Below are positions 28,153-38,026 of a DNA stretch of 64,000 nt, piece by piece. The notes under the pieces were generated by a model. The model was not told the DNA's origin, ran no database searches, and worked only from the letters and a program-made list of their open reading frames with translations. Position 1 is the first letter of the stretch. Each line of letters begins with the position of its first letter. The stretch is from Flagellimonas alvinocaridis (GTDB lineage: Bacteria; Bacteroidota; Bacteroidia; Flavobacteriales; Flavobacteriaceae). The DNA is taken from NCBI RefSeq assembly GCF_004916895.1, contig NZ_SNTZ01000001.1, forward strand, positions 342,263-406,262, given 5' to 3'. The translations under genes and the position numbers were made by a program.

Positions 28153-28581
28153 ATGGAGTATAAACAAGACATTGAAAAAAGAGTGGAAAAGAAAGTGGAG
28201 TACTATGTAAAAAAGGTACTAAAAGTAATCGCAATGATCATTTTGGGCATCATTTTTCTATTGCTGGCCAATTATGTGTTGATGTGGTTATGGAACTGGT
28301 TGATGCCTGAAATTTTTGGACTGTCCACCATAACCTATTGGCAAGCCCTGGGCATCTTTGTCCTCGCCAAACTTATTTTCGGCTTTGGTTTTGGTGACGA
28401 TAAGGGAGGCAAAAAGTCCCACCGCAAGAAAAAACATGGCTTCTCCAAAAAAAGATGTGGTTCGCTCCGAAGCGATTTTGACAAATGGAAACACTATGAC
28501 CAGTTCTGGAAAGAAGAGGGAGAAACTGCTTTTAAAGCATATGTGGAACGAATCAAAAACGAAAATCATGATACCCAGTAA
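28153..28581 (+). CDS. Membrane protein paired with the ECF sigma factor
   Basis: A 142-residue protein: a charged N-terminal helix (KQDIEKRVEKKVEYYVKK), one long or two short membrane segments (about residues 24-50 and 58-80), then a very basic C-terminal region (KKSHRKKKHGFSKKRCG) and an amphipathic tail. No zinc-finger anti-sigma motif (HxxxCxxC) is present. It begins 2 bases after the sigma factor stop, so the two are co-expressed. It could sequester the sigma factor at the membrane, but no named anti-sigma family was recognised. Confidence 0.8.
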   Translation: MEYKQDIEKRVEKKVEYYVKKVLKVIAMIILGIIFLLLANYVLMWLWNWLMPEIFGLSTITYWQALGIFVLAKLIFGFGFGDDKGGKKSHRKKKHGFSKKRCGSLRSDFDKWKHYDQFWKEEGETAFKAYVERIKNENHDTQ

Positions 28582-28751
28582 AAAGAACTTTATCCAAGAA
28601 CGTTACAAACGTCATTACAAATCCTTTTTCTGGACTTTAAGGTCCAAATCCTCAACTCAGTCCAAAAGAGATACCCTATTTCGTCAACACATAGTAGGTT
28701 GGTCCCATTAAAAACCAATCATTAAGCACTCGTTAAAAAAATGTAAAACCT

Positions 28752-28781
28752 TGGAAACTTTTTTTGTTTTTAAAGTTTCCA
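28752..28781. promoter_or_regulatory. Perfect 10-bp palindromic operator of the TetR efflux operon
   Basis: TGGAAACTTT and AAAGTTTCCA are exact reverse complements separated by ten bases. The site covers the -33 region and most of the spacer of the promoter that drives the TetR gene, so a bound dimer would block transcription. This is the standard layout of TetR self-repression; the assignment is inferred from position. Confidence 0.72.
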
Positions 28782-28793
28782 TGCCTATTTTTG
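28763..28793 (+). promoter_or_regulatory. Promoter of the TetR-RND operon (TTTG-N19-TATTTTTG)
   Basis: A TTTG at 28763-28766 and an exact TAnnTTTG element at 28786-28793 are 19 bases apart, the spacing expected for the Bacteroidetes primary sigma factor. The -7 element ends 8 bases before the ATG at 28802, so the leader is only a few bases at most. Confidence 0.72.
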
Positions 28794-28801
28794 CCCCCAT
28801 T

Positions 28802-29407
28802 ATGAGGGAAAAGATTATACAGAAGGCGACGGAACTTTTCATAAATCTGGGGTTTAAGAGTGTAACGATGGATGATTTGGCCAACGAGATGGGGATATCC
28901 AAAAAAACCATTTACTCCCATTTCAGAAATAAAAACGAGCTGGTGGAAGCGACTACAATGACCATGTGCGATTTTATTACTTGTGGGATAGATGACATTG
29001 TTTGCTTGCAGAAAAACCCCATTGAAGAACTCTATGAGATCAAAAAATTTGTCATGGTCCATTTAAAGAACGAGAAATCATCTCCCTTGTACCAATTGCA
29101 AAAATATTATCCCAAGATACATGTATCCTTAAAGGAAAAACAATACGAGTCTATGCACGGTTGTGTGCTGGAAAATGTGAAGCGTGGGATGGAAATGGAA
29201 ATCTACAGGAGCAACCTCAATGTGGAATTTGTATCTAGAATCTATTTTTCCGGGGTCATGAGCTTAAAGGATGAAAATCTGTTTCCCTCCCAGACTTTTT
29301 CAAAACCTGACGTTTTGGACCAGTATCTGGAATACCATCTAAGGGGCATCGTCACCCCCAAAGGACGAAAAATCTTAAACTCAATCATCAATTCAAACCA
29401 AGAATAA
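28802..29407 (+). CDS. TetR/AcrR family transcriptional regulator
   Basis: A 201-residue regulator starting at the ATG at 28802 (MREKIIQKATELFINLGFKS). This start is preferred over upstream TTG (28751) and ATG (28781) codons because those lie inside the operator and promoter. The N-terminal helix-turn-helix is plain (TMDDLANEMGISKKTIYSHFRNK); the helical ligand and dimer domain follows. The stop codon directly abuts the ATG of the TolC gene, so it is the first gene of a four-gene RND efflux operon that it likely represses. The inducing compound is unknown. Confidence 0.92.
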   Translation: MREKIIQKATELFINLGFKSVTMDDLANEMGISKKTIYSHFRNKNELVEATTMTMCDFITCGIDDIVCLQKNPIEELYEIKKFVMVHLKNEKSSPLYQLQKYYPKIHVSLKEKQYESMHGCVLENVKRGMEMEIYRSNLNVEFVSRIYFSGVMSLKDENLFPSQTFSKPDVLDQYLEYHLRGIVTPKGRKILNSIINSNQE

Positions 29408-30739
29408 ATGCGAACAACCTTAATCATTTTATTATTTATATCACCATGGCTTTCGTCTGCCCAGGATACCATCCCAAATTTCAGTCTGGACGGGGCCATT
29501 CAATATGCTCTGGAGCATAACTACAGTGCACTTAATGCCACTAGGGATTTGGACGATGCCCAAAAGCAGAAATGGGAGACCATAGCAGACGGACTACCCC
29601 AAATTTCGGGAGCGGTAAGCTATCAAAACCAATTGATACAGCCTGTATCCCAGATACCTGCCGAGTTTTTTGGCGGTGAGCCGGGAACTTTTCAAGAAGT
29701 AGTTTTTGGCCAGCCACAATCCATGTCGGCTTCGGCCACATTACGGCAACAAATCTTTGATGGCTCCTATATTGTGGGTGTACAAGCCACCAAAACCTTT
29801 TTGAATTACAGCCAAAACAATAAGGAAAAAACGGATTTGGATGTAATAAAGGCCGTAGTGGAAGCCTATGGCAATGTACTTTTGGCCAAGGAAAGTGTAT
29901 TGATCTCGGAAAACAATAAGGCCACACTGGAGAAAAATCTCTACGAGACCAAACGGATTTTTGAGAATGGATTGGGCGATGAGGAAAGCGTTGATCAATT
30001 GCAGATTACCCTTTCATCTGTCGACAATCAATTGAAAAATGCCAAGCGATTGGAAACCATAACGCTACAAATGTTGAACCTGGTCTTGGGGCTGCCCATC
30101 GAAACCCCTACAGAATTGACGGAGAGCTTGGACGACCTTACCCAACAGCAAATAGATTTGGGCTTATTGGATACTGAGTTCAATATAGAGAACAATGTAG
30201 ACTATAAATTGGCGCTCAACCTTAGCGAACAACGTTTTTTGGAGCTGAAACTCGCCAAGAGCAGAGCTCTTCCCACCTTAAACGCCTTTGTGAGCTATGG
30301 TGGAAATTCCTTCAGTGATCGATTCAACTTCTTGAGCAGTGGACAACCTTGGTTCGAGTCTTCCATCTTAGGCGTGGACCTCAACATTCCCATTTTCAGT
30401 TCTTTGAAAAGAAGTGCCAGTACCCAACGGGCCAAGATTGCGTTGGAAAAGGCAAAAACACAACAAACCGAAGCTGAGGAACAAATTCGACTTCAACTGG
30501 AAAATGCCAAAAGCAATTATATCCTTGCCATTGAGGAGTATGGCACCTCCAAACAAAACTTGGAATTGGCAGAACGTATTGAAAACAAAAACCAAATTAA
30601 ATATTCAGAAGGTTTGGCCACCAGCTTTGAGCTAAGACAGGCGCAAACCCAATTATATACCAGTCAACAGGAATACTTGCAGTCCATGGTGAACGTGATC
30701 AACAAGAAAACCGAACTGGAAACCATCATAAATCAATAA
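29408..30739 (+). CDS. TolC family outer-membrane efflux protein
   Basis: A 443-residue protein with signal peptide MRTTLIILLFISPWLSSAQ and the duplicated coiled-coil/beta-barrel plan of outer-membrane efflux factors (FSLDGAIQYALEHNYSALNA at the start of repeat one; a matching Gln- and Ala-rich region in the second half). It forms the outer-membrane duct of the tripartite pump encoded by the next two genes. Its ATG follows the TetR stop without any spacing; 23 bases separate it from the adaptor gene. Confidence 0.93.
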   Translation: MRTTLIILLFISPWLSSAQDTIPNFSLDGAIQYALEHNYSALNATRDLDDAQKQKWETIADGLPQISGAVSYQNQLIQPVSQIPAEFFGGEPGTFQEVVFGQPQSMSASATLRQQIFDGSYIVGVQATKTFLNYSQNNKEKTDLDVIKAVVEAYGNVLLAKESVLISENNKATLEKNLYETKRIFENGLGDEESVDQLQITLSSVDNQLKNAKRLETITLQMLNLVLGLPIETPTELTESLDDLTQQQIDLGLLDTEFNIENNVDYKLALNLSEQRFLELKLAKSRALPTLNAFVSYGGNSFSDRFNFLSSGQPWFESSILGVDLNIPIFSSLKRSASTQRAKIALEKAKTQQTEAEEQIRLQLENAKSNYILAIEEYGTSKQNLELAERIENKNQIKYSEGLATSFELRQAQTQLYTSQQEYLQSMVNVINKKTELETIINQ

Positions 30740-30762
30740 ACAAAAGAGAAAACCGTACCATC

Positions 30763-31938
30763 ATGAAAAAAGCAATATATATAGCATTTACAGCAGCATC
30801 TTTGGCGTCTTGTGGAGGCAGCAGCAAAAACTCGGTGGAGAGCGTTATAGAAAGTAACAATCTTGAGGCCATCAGAGCCAAGCATACAGAAATTTCGCAG
30901 CAGCACAAGGCCTTGGAAATGGAGCTGAAGACCTTGGATTCTGCCATTGCACAATTGGATGACAATGCCAAGCTTCCATTGGTGACCACCTTTGAGGTAA
31001 AACCTGAGAAGTTTGACCATTATCTGGAACTACAAGGTGATGTGACCACCAAACAGAACGTCCTTATCTATCCAGAAATGGCCGGTACACTCTACCGGGT
31101 ATACGTTAAGGAAGGACAAAAAGTAGCCAAGGGCCAGGTGTTGGCTTCCATTGACGATGGTGGACTTTCCAGCCAATTGGCACAGGCAAAGACACAAGCC
31201 GAACTTAGCAGGACCACTTTTGAACGCCAGAAAAGGCTTTGGGAGCAGAATATTGGTTCCGAAATCCAATATTTGCAGGCCAAAACCACCTACGAAGCAC
31301 AACAAAGTGCCGTAAAGCAATTGGAAAGCCAAGTGGGCAAGTCTACCATACGTGCTCCTTTTGCAGGCATCATAGACGATGTAATCAAAGATCAAGGTAC
31401 CGTGGTAAGCCCCGGACCAGGCTCAGAGGTGTTCCGAATCGTCAACCTTTCCAACATGTACATTAAGGTAGAAGTGCCCGAAAGCCACCTACCCAACGTT
31501 ACCCCAGGAAAAGATGTTCGGGTGTATTTCCCTGTATTGGGAGATAGCGTAGTTACTAAAATCCGTCAGACCGGGAATTTCATCAACCCAAGCAACAGGT
31601 CTTTCACCGCTGAAATCCCTGTACCAAGCCATGATGGGAAAGTAAAGCCCAACTTGACCGCCAAAGTAATGATCAACGATTACACCAATGAGAATGCCAT
31701 TCTCATCCCACAAAGTATTGTCTCTGAAAATGCCGATGGGGAGCAATATGTGTTCTTGGTGGACGCCGATTCCATATCATCCGACCCCGTTGCCAAAAAA
31801 GTGGTCATTGAAACGGGTAAGACGCAAGGTGATTATGTTGAGGTACTATCGGGTATCAATAGTGGTGATGGCATCATAGACGAAGGGGCCCGTAGTGTAA
31901 AAGAAGGGCAAAAAGTAAAAATTAAGAACAACATATAG
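30763..31938 (+). CDS. RND efflux periplasmic adaptor subunit (lipoprotein)
   Basis: A 391-residue membrane fusion protein. A lipobox (ASLASCGG) ends the signal peptide. A coiled coil at about residues 35-65 is followed by the split lipoyl domain (LYRVYVKEGQKVAKGQVLAS and STIRAPFAGIIDDVIKDQGT), a second helical hairpin and the beta-barrel and membrane-proximal domains. It connects the TolC-like protein upstream to the permease downstream. The gene lies 10 bases before the permease gene. Confidence 0.93.
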   Translation: MKKAIYIAFTAASLASCGGSSKNSVESVIESNNLEAIRAKHTEISQQHKALEMELKTLDSAIAQLDDNAKLPLVTTFEVKPEKFDHYLELQGDVTTKQNVLIYPEMAGTLYRVYVKEGQKVAKGQVLASIDDGGLSSQLAQAKTQAELSRTTFERQKRLWEQNIGSEIQYLQAKTTYEAQQSAVKQLESQVGKSTIRAPFAGIIDDVIKDQGTVVSPGPGSEVFRIVNLSNMYIKVEVPESHLPNVTPGKDVRVYFPVLGDSVVTKIRQTGNFINPSNRSFTAEIPVPSHDGKVKPNLTAKVMINDYTNENAILIPQSIVSENADGEQYVFLVDADSISSDPVAKKVVIETGKTQGDYVEVLSGINSGDGIIDEGARSVKEGQKVKIKNNI

Positions 31939-31948
31939 CCAGCCAGTT

Positions 31949-34900
31949 ATGAGCAAACAAAAGAAAAGCGTAGATAAGGAATTTAGGCTGTCCTCATGGG
32001 CTATCGATAATAAAACGACCATGTACGTGCTGATAGCCGTCATCCTTTTTCTTGGAGCATCGGCCTATTTCAGTATGCCTAGGGAAAGCTTTCCGGAGAT
32101 CAAGGAAACCAAAATCTATATCAGTTCCCTATATCCAGGAAATACCGCAGAGGACATTGAAAAACTCATCACGGACCCTATTGAGGATGAGTTGAAGACC
32201 GTAAGCAATGTGGTGGAAATCACCTCAACCTCACAGGAAGATTATTCCATGATCATTGTGGAGTTTGATGAGAACATTTCCGTTGAAGGTGCCCTTCAGA
32301 AAGTGAAGGATGAAGTGGATTCAAAGACCGCGGGGGAAGATTGGCCTACATTCAACGGTGCCAAGGTAGAACCCAATGTGTTCGATTTGAGCATGTCTGA
32401 GGAAATCCCAATTCTCAACATCAATATTTCGGGTGATTATCCCGTGGACAAACTCAAGGAATATGGTGAGTATCTTGAAGACGAGATTGAAGGTCTGCTT
32501 GAAATAAAACAGGTGGATATTCGTGGTGCCCAGGAAAAAGAAGTGGAAGTAGCCGTAGACATCTATAAAATGATGGCCGCCAAAGTGAGCTTCAACGACA
32601 TCATCAATACCATCAGCAATGAGAACATGACCACTTCGGCGGGCAACCTCATTACCAGTGGGCAGCGTAGGACCATCCGTATTGTGGGTGAGATAGACCG
32701 ACCCAATGAACTGGAAAATTTTGTGGTAAAGTCTGAAAATGGCAACCCCATTTACCTAAGGGATATTGCCAAAGTCACCTTCAAGGAAGAGGACAAGACT
32801 ACCTATGCCCGCGAGTATGGTGCCCCGGTAGTGATGCTGGACGTTAAAAAACGTGCTGGAAAAAACATGGTGGCCGCAGCTGAGCAAATCCAAGTAATCG
32901 TGGACGACGCCGTTAAAAATGTATTCCCACAGGATTTAAAAGTGACCATTGCCAATGATCAATCTTCCAAGACCATTGGTCAGGTAGATGATTTGGTGAA
33001 CAATATCATCTTCGGTATCATCTTGGTAGTGACCGTTCTGATGTTCTTCTTGGGCTTCAAAAATGCTTTGTTCGTTGGTTTTGCCATCCCGATGTCCATG
33101 TTCATGTCCCTAATGATTTTGAACACCTTGGGCTATACCATGAACACCATGATCCTCTTTGGATTAATCATGGGATTGGGTATGCTGGTGGATAACGGTA
33201 TTGTGGTTGTGGAAAACGTATATCGCCTTATGGACGAAGAAGGTATGTCTCGTATTAAAGCGGCCAAAAAAGGGATTGGAGAAATCGCATTCCCCATTAT
33301 CATTTCCACATTAACTACCGTGGCGGCCTTTGTACCCCTCGGATTATGGCCCGGGGTTATGGGACAGTTTATGATTTATTTCCCCGTTACCCTATCCGTG
33401 GTATTGGGATCATCCCTCTTTGTAGCCATCTTCTTCAACTCCGTACTGGTGTCGCGGTACATGACTACAGAGGACAAGGAAATGCCACTCAAACAGATTA
33501 TCCGTATTACATCTATCATATCCGTGATCGGACTTTTGATCATTCTGTTTGGAGGTACTTACAGGGCTTTGGGATCTTTGATGGTACTGACAGCAATCAT
33601 GCTTTGGATCTATAGGCTCTTTTTGAGAAATTGGGCCAATGGGTTCCAGAATAAGATTTTGCCTAGATGGGAACGATTCTATGAGCGGACTTTACGTTAC
33701 ACCTTATCAGGTAGAAAACCCATCTTTATTGCAATAGGGACTTTTGTTCTCCTTCTGATTGCTTTTATGGGCTTTGGGGCCTCCGTGGGAAGCCAAAGGA
33801 CCAAAGTGGAATTCTTCCCGGACAACACCCCCAACCAGATTATCGTATACATTGAGTATCCGGAAGGAACCGATATAAAAAAGACCAATACCATTACCAA
33901 GGACATTGAGCAACGGGTATTTGATATTGTCAATGCAGACGCCTACACTCATGGCGATTACAATTTTTTGGTGGAAAGTGGGGTTTCCCAAGTGGGTGAA
34001 GGTGCAGGAAACCCTCAAACCGATGGAGGTTCTGCTGCCGAGATGCCCCACCGCGGTAAAATTACCGCTACCATGCGGGAATATAAGTTTAGGGAAGGTG
34101 CTGACAGTAATGATCTTTTAAGAAAAGTTCAGGAGGCCCTGAAAGATGTGTATCCGGGAGTAGCCATTTCTGTGGAGAAAGATGCTGTTGGTCCACCGGC
34201 AGGATATCCCATCAACATAGAATTGGAAGGGGATGATTATTCCGAATTGATCGTTGCCGCAGAGCAGATGCGAAATTTTATCAATGCAAGGAACATTCCT
34301 GGTATTGATGAGCTCAAAATCGATGTGAACAAATCCAAACCCTCCATGTTGGTTGCCGTGGATCGAAAAAAGGCTGGCGAATTGGGTGTAGCCACAGGAC
34401 AAGTAGGACAACAGCTCCGTAACTCCATCTTTGGAGCCAAAGCTGGAATCTACAAGGAGGATGGTGAGGATTACGACATTTATGTCCGTTTCAATGAGGA
34501 AAACAGATACAACACCAGTGCCATCTTTAACCAACGCATCACATTTAGAGATCCTTCATCTGGACAGATAAAAGAGGTGCCCGTATCAGCGGTTGCCAAA
34601 CAGGTGAACAGTACTGGTTTTAGTGCCATCAAACACCGGGACACCAGACGTGTGGTTACCGTGTATTCTGCCTTGGCTCCTGGTTTCACGGATGCTGGAG
34701 CCATCGTAGGCAAGATACAGGAAGAAATGAATGATTTTGAAGGCCTGCCTTCGGATATCAAGGTTGATTACACTGGTCAGATTGAGGAGCAGAACAAGCA
34801 AATGGCCTTTTTGATGGGTGCTTTCTTTACCGGTCTTGGTCTGATTTTCTTCATTTTGATCTTCCAGTTCAACTCGGTTTCCAAACCTGGTATCATCATG

Positions 34901-35458
34901 CTTGCCATTTTCTTGAGCTTGATCGGGGTATTTGGAGGTATCGTGGCCACAGGTAGTGCCTTTGTGATCATGATGACCATGATGGGTATCATCTCATTGG
35001 CGGGAATTGTGGTGAACAACGGTGTGGTACTTTTGGATTACACCCAACTCTTGATCGACAGGAAGAAAGTAGCCTTGGATTTGGATGAAGAAGATCTCTT
35101 GGCTCCCGAAGACTTTAAAGAAGCTGTGGTCAAAGGAGGTAAGGCAAGATTACGCCCTGTACTGCTAACGGCAATCACCACCATTTTGGGCTTGATTCCC
35201 TTGGCAACCGGGTTCAACATCAATTTCTTTACCCTGATGAGCGAGTTTAACCCACATATTTATTTTGGTGGGGACAACGTAATTTTTTGGGGACCCTTGG
35301 CCTGGACTGTGATTTATGGTCTCTTTGTGGCCACATTCTTGACACTGATAGTAGTTCCCATCCTGTTCACATTGGTATATAGACTCAAGTTAAGGATACA
35401 GAAAAACAAAATAAGAAGAGAGAAAAAGAAAAAGGAACAGTTGGATGTGGCCGCCTAA
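31949..35458 (+). CDS. RND multidrug-type efflux permease
   Basis: A 1169-residue inner-membrane pump of the AcrB/MexB superfamily. It has the N-terminal helix (TTMYVLIAVILFLGASAYFS), two porter loops, and the TM4 region GLIMGLGMLVDNGIVVVENV with the proton-relay aspartate. It is longer than AcrB by about 120 residues, largely through extended membrane loops such as the segment after DKEMPLKQIIRI. The second repeat shows GIISLAGIVVNNGVVLLDYT, again typical. Substrates are not predictable. It is the last gene of the TetR operon and is followed by a strong terminator. Confidence 0.93.
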   Translation: MSKQKKSVDKEFRLSSWAIDNKTTMYVLIAVILFLGASAYFSMPRESFPEIKETKIYISSLYPGNTAEDIEKLITDPIEDELKTVSNVVEITSTSQEDYSMIIVEFDENISVEGALQKVKDEVDSKTAGEDWPTFNGAKVEPNVFDLSMSEEIPILNINISGDYPVDKLKEYGEYLEDEIEGLLEIKQVDIRGAQEKEVEVAVDIYKMMAAKVSFNDIINTISNENMTTSAGNLITSGQRRTIRIVGEIDRPNELENFVVKSENGNPIYLRDIAKVTFKEEDKTTYAREYGAPVVMLDVKKRAGKNMVAAAEQIQVIVDDAVKNVFPQDLKVTIANDQSSKTIGQVDDLVNNIIFGIILVVTVLMFFLGFKNALFVGFAIPMSMFMSLMILNTLGYTMNTMILFGLIMGLGMLVDNGIVVVENVYRLMDEEGMSRIKAAKKGIGEIAFPIIISTLTTVAAFVPLGLWPGVMGQFMIYFPVTLSVVLGSSLFVAIFFNSVLVSRYMTTEDKEMPLKQIIRITSIISVIGLLIILFGGTYRALGSLMVLTAIMLWIYRLFLRNWANGFQNKILPRWERFYERTLRYTLSGRKPIFIAIGTFVLLLIAFMGFGASVGSQRTKVEFFPDNTPNQIIVYIEYPEGTDIKKTNTITKDIEQRVFDIVNADAYTHGDYNFLVESGVSQVGEGAGNPQTDGGSAAEMPHRGKITATMREYKFREGADSNDLLRKVQEALKDVYPGVAISVEKDAVGPPAGYPINIELEGDDYSELIVAAEQMRNFINARNIPGIDELKIDVNKSKPSMLVAVDRKKAGELGVATGQVGQQLRNSIFGAKAGIYKEDGEDYDIYVRFNEENRYNTSAIFNQRITFRDPSSGQIKEVPVSAVAKQVNSTGFSAIKHRDTRRVVTVYSALAPGFTDAGAIVGKIQEEMNDFEGLPSDIKVDYTGQIEEQNKQMAFLMGAFFTGLGLIFFILIFQFNSVSKPGIIMLAIFLSLIGVFGGIVATGSAFVIMMTMMGIISLAGIVVNNGVVLLDYTQLLIDRKKVALDLDEEDLLAPEDFKEAVVKGGKARLRPVLLTAITTILGLIPLATGFNINFFTLMSEFNPHIYFGGDNVIFWGPLAWTVIYGLFVATFLTLIVVPILFTLVYRLKLRIQKNKIRREKKKKEQLDVAA

Positions 35459-35465
35459 GGTCAAA

Positions 35466-35496
35466 AAAAAGCCCCTGCCAATGGCAGGGGCTTTTT
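35466..35496. terminator. Bidirectional intrinsic terminator
   Basis: A perfect stem GCCCCTGCC / GGCAGGGGC with a three-base loop is flanked by an A-run on the left and a T-run on the right. It lies between the convergent RND permease and MORN-type genes and can stop transcripts from both sides. Confidence 0.92.
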
Positions 35497-35513
35497 AATT
35501 AAATCGTTTTACA

Positions 35514-35864
35514 TTACTTGTCAATCGATACAATTTCCGATTGATTCCAGTTTTTTACACTGGCAATCCTATTGTCACTGAAATCTACTTCCCGTAACAA
35601 ATCGCCTTCCCAAAAGAACCATTTACCAGCTCTTTCTCCATCGATGTACGTACCTGAGGCCATTTTCTTGCCTTCCGTGTTGTACATCAACCATTGACCG
35701 TGTAATTTTCCGTTTAGGTAATAGCCGGTCTGGGCTATTTCGCCGTTTTCGTGAAAATATGTTGCTTTTACCATTTTTCCCACTTTCTCAAAAGTCGGTT
35801 GGGTATCTTGCGGATACATATAAACCGAAAACATCAGCGCCATTAAAAATACTGCTTTCTTCAT
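35514..35864 (-). CDS. Secreted MORN/YwqK-type repeat protein
   Basis: A 116-residue protein with signal peptide MKKAVFLMALMFSVYMYPQ. The body is three or four short repeats of the MORN/YwqK kind: TYFHENGEIAQTGYYLNGKLHG, QWLMYNTEGKKMASGTYIDGE and KWFFWEGDLLREVDF, with the alternating Gly-Lys-x-x-Gly pattern. Such repeats form flat beta sheets and bind lipids or proteins. Expected in the periplasm or outer membrane. No functional assignment is possible; it is a single-gene unit divergent from aspS. Confidence 0.82.
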   Translation of the reverse strand: MKKAVFLMALMFSVYMYPQDTQPTFEKVGKMVKATYFHENGEIAQTGYYLNGKLHGQWLMYNTEGKKMASGTYIDGERAGKWFFWEGDLLREVDFSDNRIASVKNWNQSEIVSIDK

Positions 35865-36199
35865 ACTACATTGGGATTTAAAATCTTGAACTACTTGTAC
35901 TAACGCTATAAATTTATTTAAATTTTACATTAAATAAAGATTTACATAACAATAAATTTACATTAAATTCATATTTAACTGGAATATAGATAGTTAACTT
36001 TTTTGTAAAATTGCATTTTATCCCGTTTATCGGTAAAAAAAGCACCCTTTTTGAATCAAACCTTTACGCTGGCCCATGATTGAATCGAGGTCAAAAGCTC
36101 TTTTATCAAAATCCTGTACCCATCATCAAGGAGAAAATCCATATATCTAGCAATAAATTTTGGCATTCCTATTAAATTTGCCGTCTCATAACAGACATT
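35865..36199. other. AT-rich intergenic region with three TTTACAT repeats
   Basis: This 335-base spacer between the MORN gene and aspS holds no credible gene. Three direct copies of TTTACAT start at 35924, 35941 and 35957, spaced 17 and 16 bases apart; the outer two extend to TTTACATTAAAT. They could be a multi-site operator or part of an upstream promoter element. The right end carries the aspS promoter. Confidence 0.5.
36173..36180 (+). promoter_or_regulatory. -7 element of aspS (TAAATTTG)
   Basis: An exact TAnnTTTG match 20 bases before the aspS ATG. The nearby TTTTG is too close to serve as the -33 element, so only the -7 half is supported. Confidence 0.45.
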
Positions 36200-37948
36200 A
36201 TGTATAGAAGTAATACCTGTGGTGCATTAAGGGCATCGCATATCGGTTCGGAAGTAGTTTTAAGTGGTTGGGTGCACAAGCTCCGTGACAAGGGCTTTGT
36301 AGTTTGGGTAGACCTCCGCGACCGCTATGGTATTACACAATTGGTGTTTGATGAAGACCGTACCCCAAAAGAGCTTTTGGAACAAGCCAGGGAATTGGGT
36401 CGCGAAACGGTGATTCAGGTCAAGGGAGAGGTTATTGAACGGGCCTCAAAAAACCCAAATATCCCAACTGGGGAAATCGAGGTATTGGTCAAGGAACTTA
36501 CCATTCTCAACAAGTCCCTCTTGCCTCCCTTTACCATTGAGGATGAAACTGATGGTGGAGAGGATATCCGTATGAAATACCGCTACTTGGATATCCGAAG
36601 GAATCCGGTAAAGAACAAGCTTATTTTTAGGCATAAAGTGAGTATGGAGGTCCGAAAATACCTTTCAGAACAAGGATTTATCGACGTGGAAACCCCATAT
36701 TTGATCAAGTCCACCCCTGAAGGGGCACGCGACTTTTTGGTTCCTAGCCGAATGAACGAGGGTCAGTTCTACGCCCTGCCACAGTCCCCACAGACATTCA
36801 AGCAATTGTTGATGGTCGGTGGATTGGACAAGTATTTTCAAATTGTAAAATGCTTTAGGGACGAAGACCTACGGGCAGACAGACAACCCGAATTCACCCA
36901 GATAGATTGCGAAATGGCCTTTGTGGAACAGGAGGATATCCTGAATACCTTTGAAGGCCTTACCAAACATTTGCTCAAGGAAATCAAAGGAGTGGAAATC
37001 GATGAATTTCCAAGAATGACCTTTGACGATGCCATGCGCCTGTATGGCAACGACAAGCCTGATATCCGGTTTGGAATGCGGTTTGGGGAGCTGAACGCTG
37101 TGGCCCAACATAAGGATTTTAATGTTTTTAACTCTGCCGAATTGGTTGTGGGCATCGCTGTCCCGGGAGCGGCGGAATACACCCGAAAAGAAATAGACGC
37201 CCTTATCGATTGGGTTAAACGACCCCAAGTAGGGGCCAAGGGCATGGTCTATGTAAAATGCAATGAGGATGGTTCTTACAAATCATCCGTGGATAAATTT
37301 TATGATCAAGATGATTTGGCCCAATGGGCCGATGTCACTGGTGCAAAACCAGGCGATCTTATTTGTGTCCTTTCCGGGAACACCAACGAAACCCGTGCAC
37401 AGCTCAGCGCCCTTAGAATGGAATTGGCCGAAAGACTTGGTCTAAGAAAACCCGATGAGTTTGCTCCCTTGTGGGTCGTGGACTTCCCTTTGTTGGAATT
37501 GGATGAGGAAACCGGAACCTATCACGCCATGCACCACCCCTTCACTTCACCAAAACCCGGACAATTGCAATTGTTGGATACCAATCCTGGAGCTGTCAAG
37601 GCCAATGCCTATGATTTGGTGTTGAACGGCAATGAAATTGGCGGTGGATCTATCCGTATCCACGATAAACAAGTACAGGCAACCATGTTCAAGCACTTAG
37701 GATTTACTCCAGAAGAGGCCAAGGCCCAGTTCGGGTTTTTAATGGATGCCTTCCAATACGGTGCCCCTCCCCATGGTGGAATTGCATTTGGTTTGGACCG
37801 ATTGGTGGCCATTTTAGGTGGACAGGAAACTATTCGTGACTTTATCGCTTTCCCAAAAAACAATAGCGGCAGGGATGTTATGATCGATGCTCCTGCCAAA
37901 ATTGACGAAGAGCAATTGAAAGAGCTGCATTTAAAATTAAATATGTAG
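36200..37948 (+). CDS. aspS: Aspartate--tRNA ligase
   Basis: A 582-residue bacterial-type class II synthetase that charges tRNA-Asp. An OB-fold anticodon-binding domain occupies residues 1-110 ([21 protein letters not shown]). The catalytic core has motif 2 ([19 protein letters not shown]) and motif 3 ([15 protein letters not shown]), with the bacterial GAD insertion between them. Length fits the AspS family (about 580-590). Cytoplasmic and essential. It appears to be transcribed alone, from the -7 element just upstream. Confidence 0.97.
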   Translation: MYRSNTCGALRASHIGSEVVLSGWVHKLRDKGFVVWVDLRDRYGITQLVFDEDRTPKELLEQARELGRETVIQVKGEVIERASKNPNIPTGEIEVLVKELTILNKSLLPPFTIEDETDGGEDIRMKYRYLDIRRNPVKNKLIFRHKVSMEVRKYLSEQGFIDVETPYLIKSTPEGARDFLVPSRMNEGQFYALPQSPQTFKQLLMVGGLDKYFQIVKCFRDEDLRADRQPEFTQIDCEMAFVEQEDILNTFEGLTKHLLKEIKGVEIDEFPRMTFDDAMRLYGNDKPDIRFGMRFGELNAVAQHKDFNVFNSAELVVGIAVPGAAEYTRKEIDALIDWVKRPQVGAKGMVYVKCNEDGSYKSSVDKFYDQDDLAQWADVTGAKPGDLICVLSGNTNETRAQLSALRMELAERLGLRKPDEFAPLWVVDFPLLELDEETGTYHAMHHPFTSPKPGQLQLLDTNPGAVKANAYDLVLNGNEIGGGSIRIHDKQVQATMFKHLGFTPEEAKAQFGFLMDAFQYGAPPHGGIAFGLDRLVAILGGQETIRDFIAFPKNNSGRDVMIDAPAKIDEEQLKELHLKLNM

Positions 37949-38026
37949 ATTTATTGAGTTTGTTGCAACCTCGCAGTCATTTCGAATCGATATATAAGTA
38001 TATAAACGTTATTCCCTTCTTCGAAA

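Noticed and set aside
28568-28711. A 47-codon ORF (MIPSKKNFIQERYKRHYKSF...) after the membrane protein of the sigma pair
   Set aside because: It overlaps the previous gene by 14 bases and its product is short and basic with no known family. Its frame is open far upstream by chance, so it was not listed as a gene.
36040-36110. Possible tRNA-like fold in the spacer before aspS
   Set aside because: No GGTTCGAATCC-like T-loop and no cloverleaf could be drawn.
36077-36151. A 24-codon ORF in the spacer before aspS
   Set aside because: No start signal, no family, and it overlaps the likely aspS promoter region; chance ORF.
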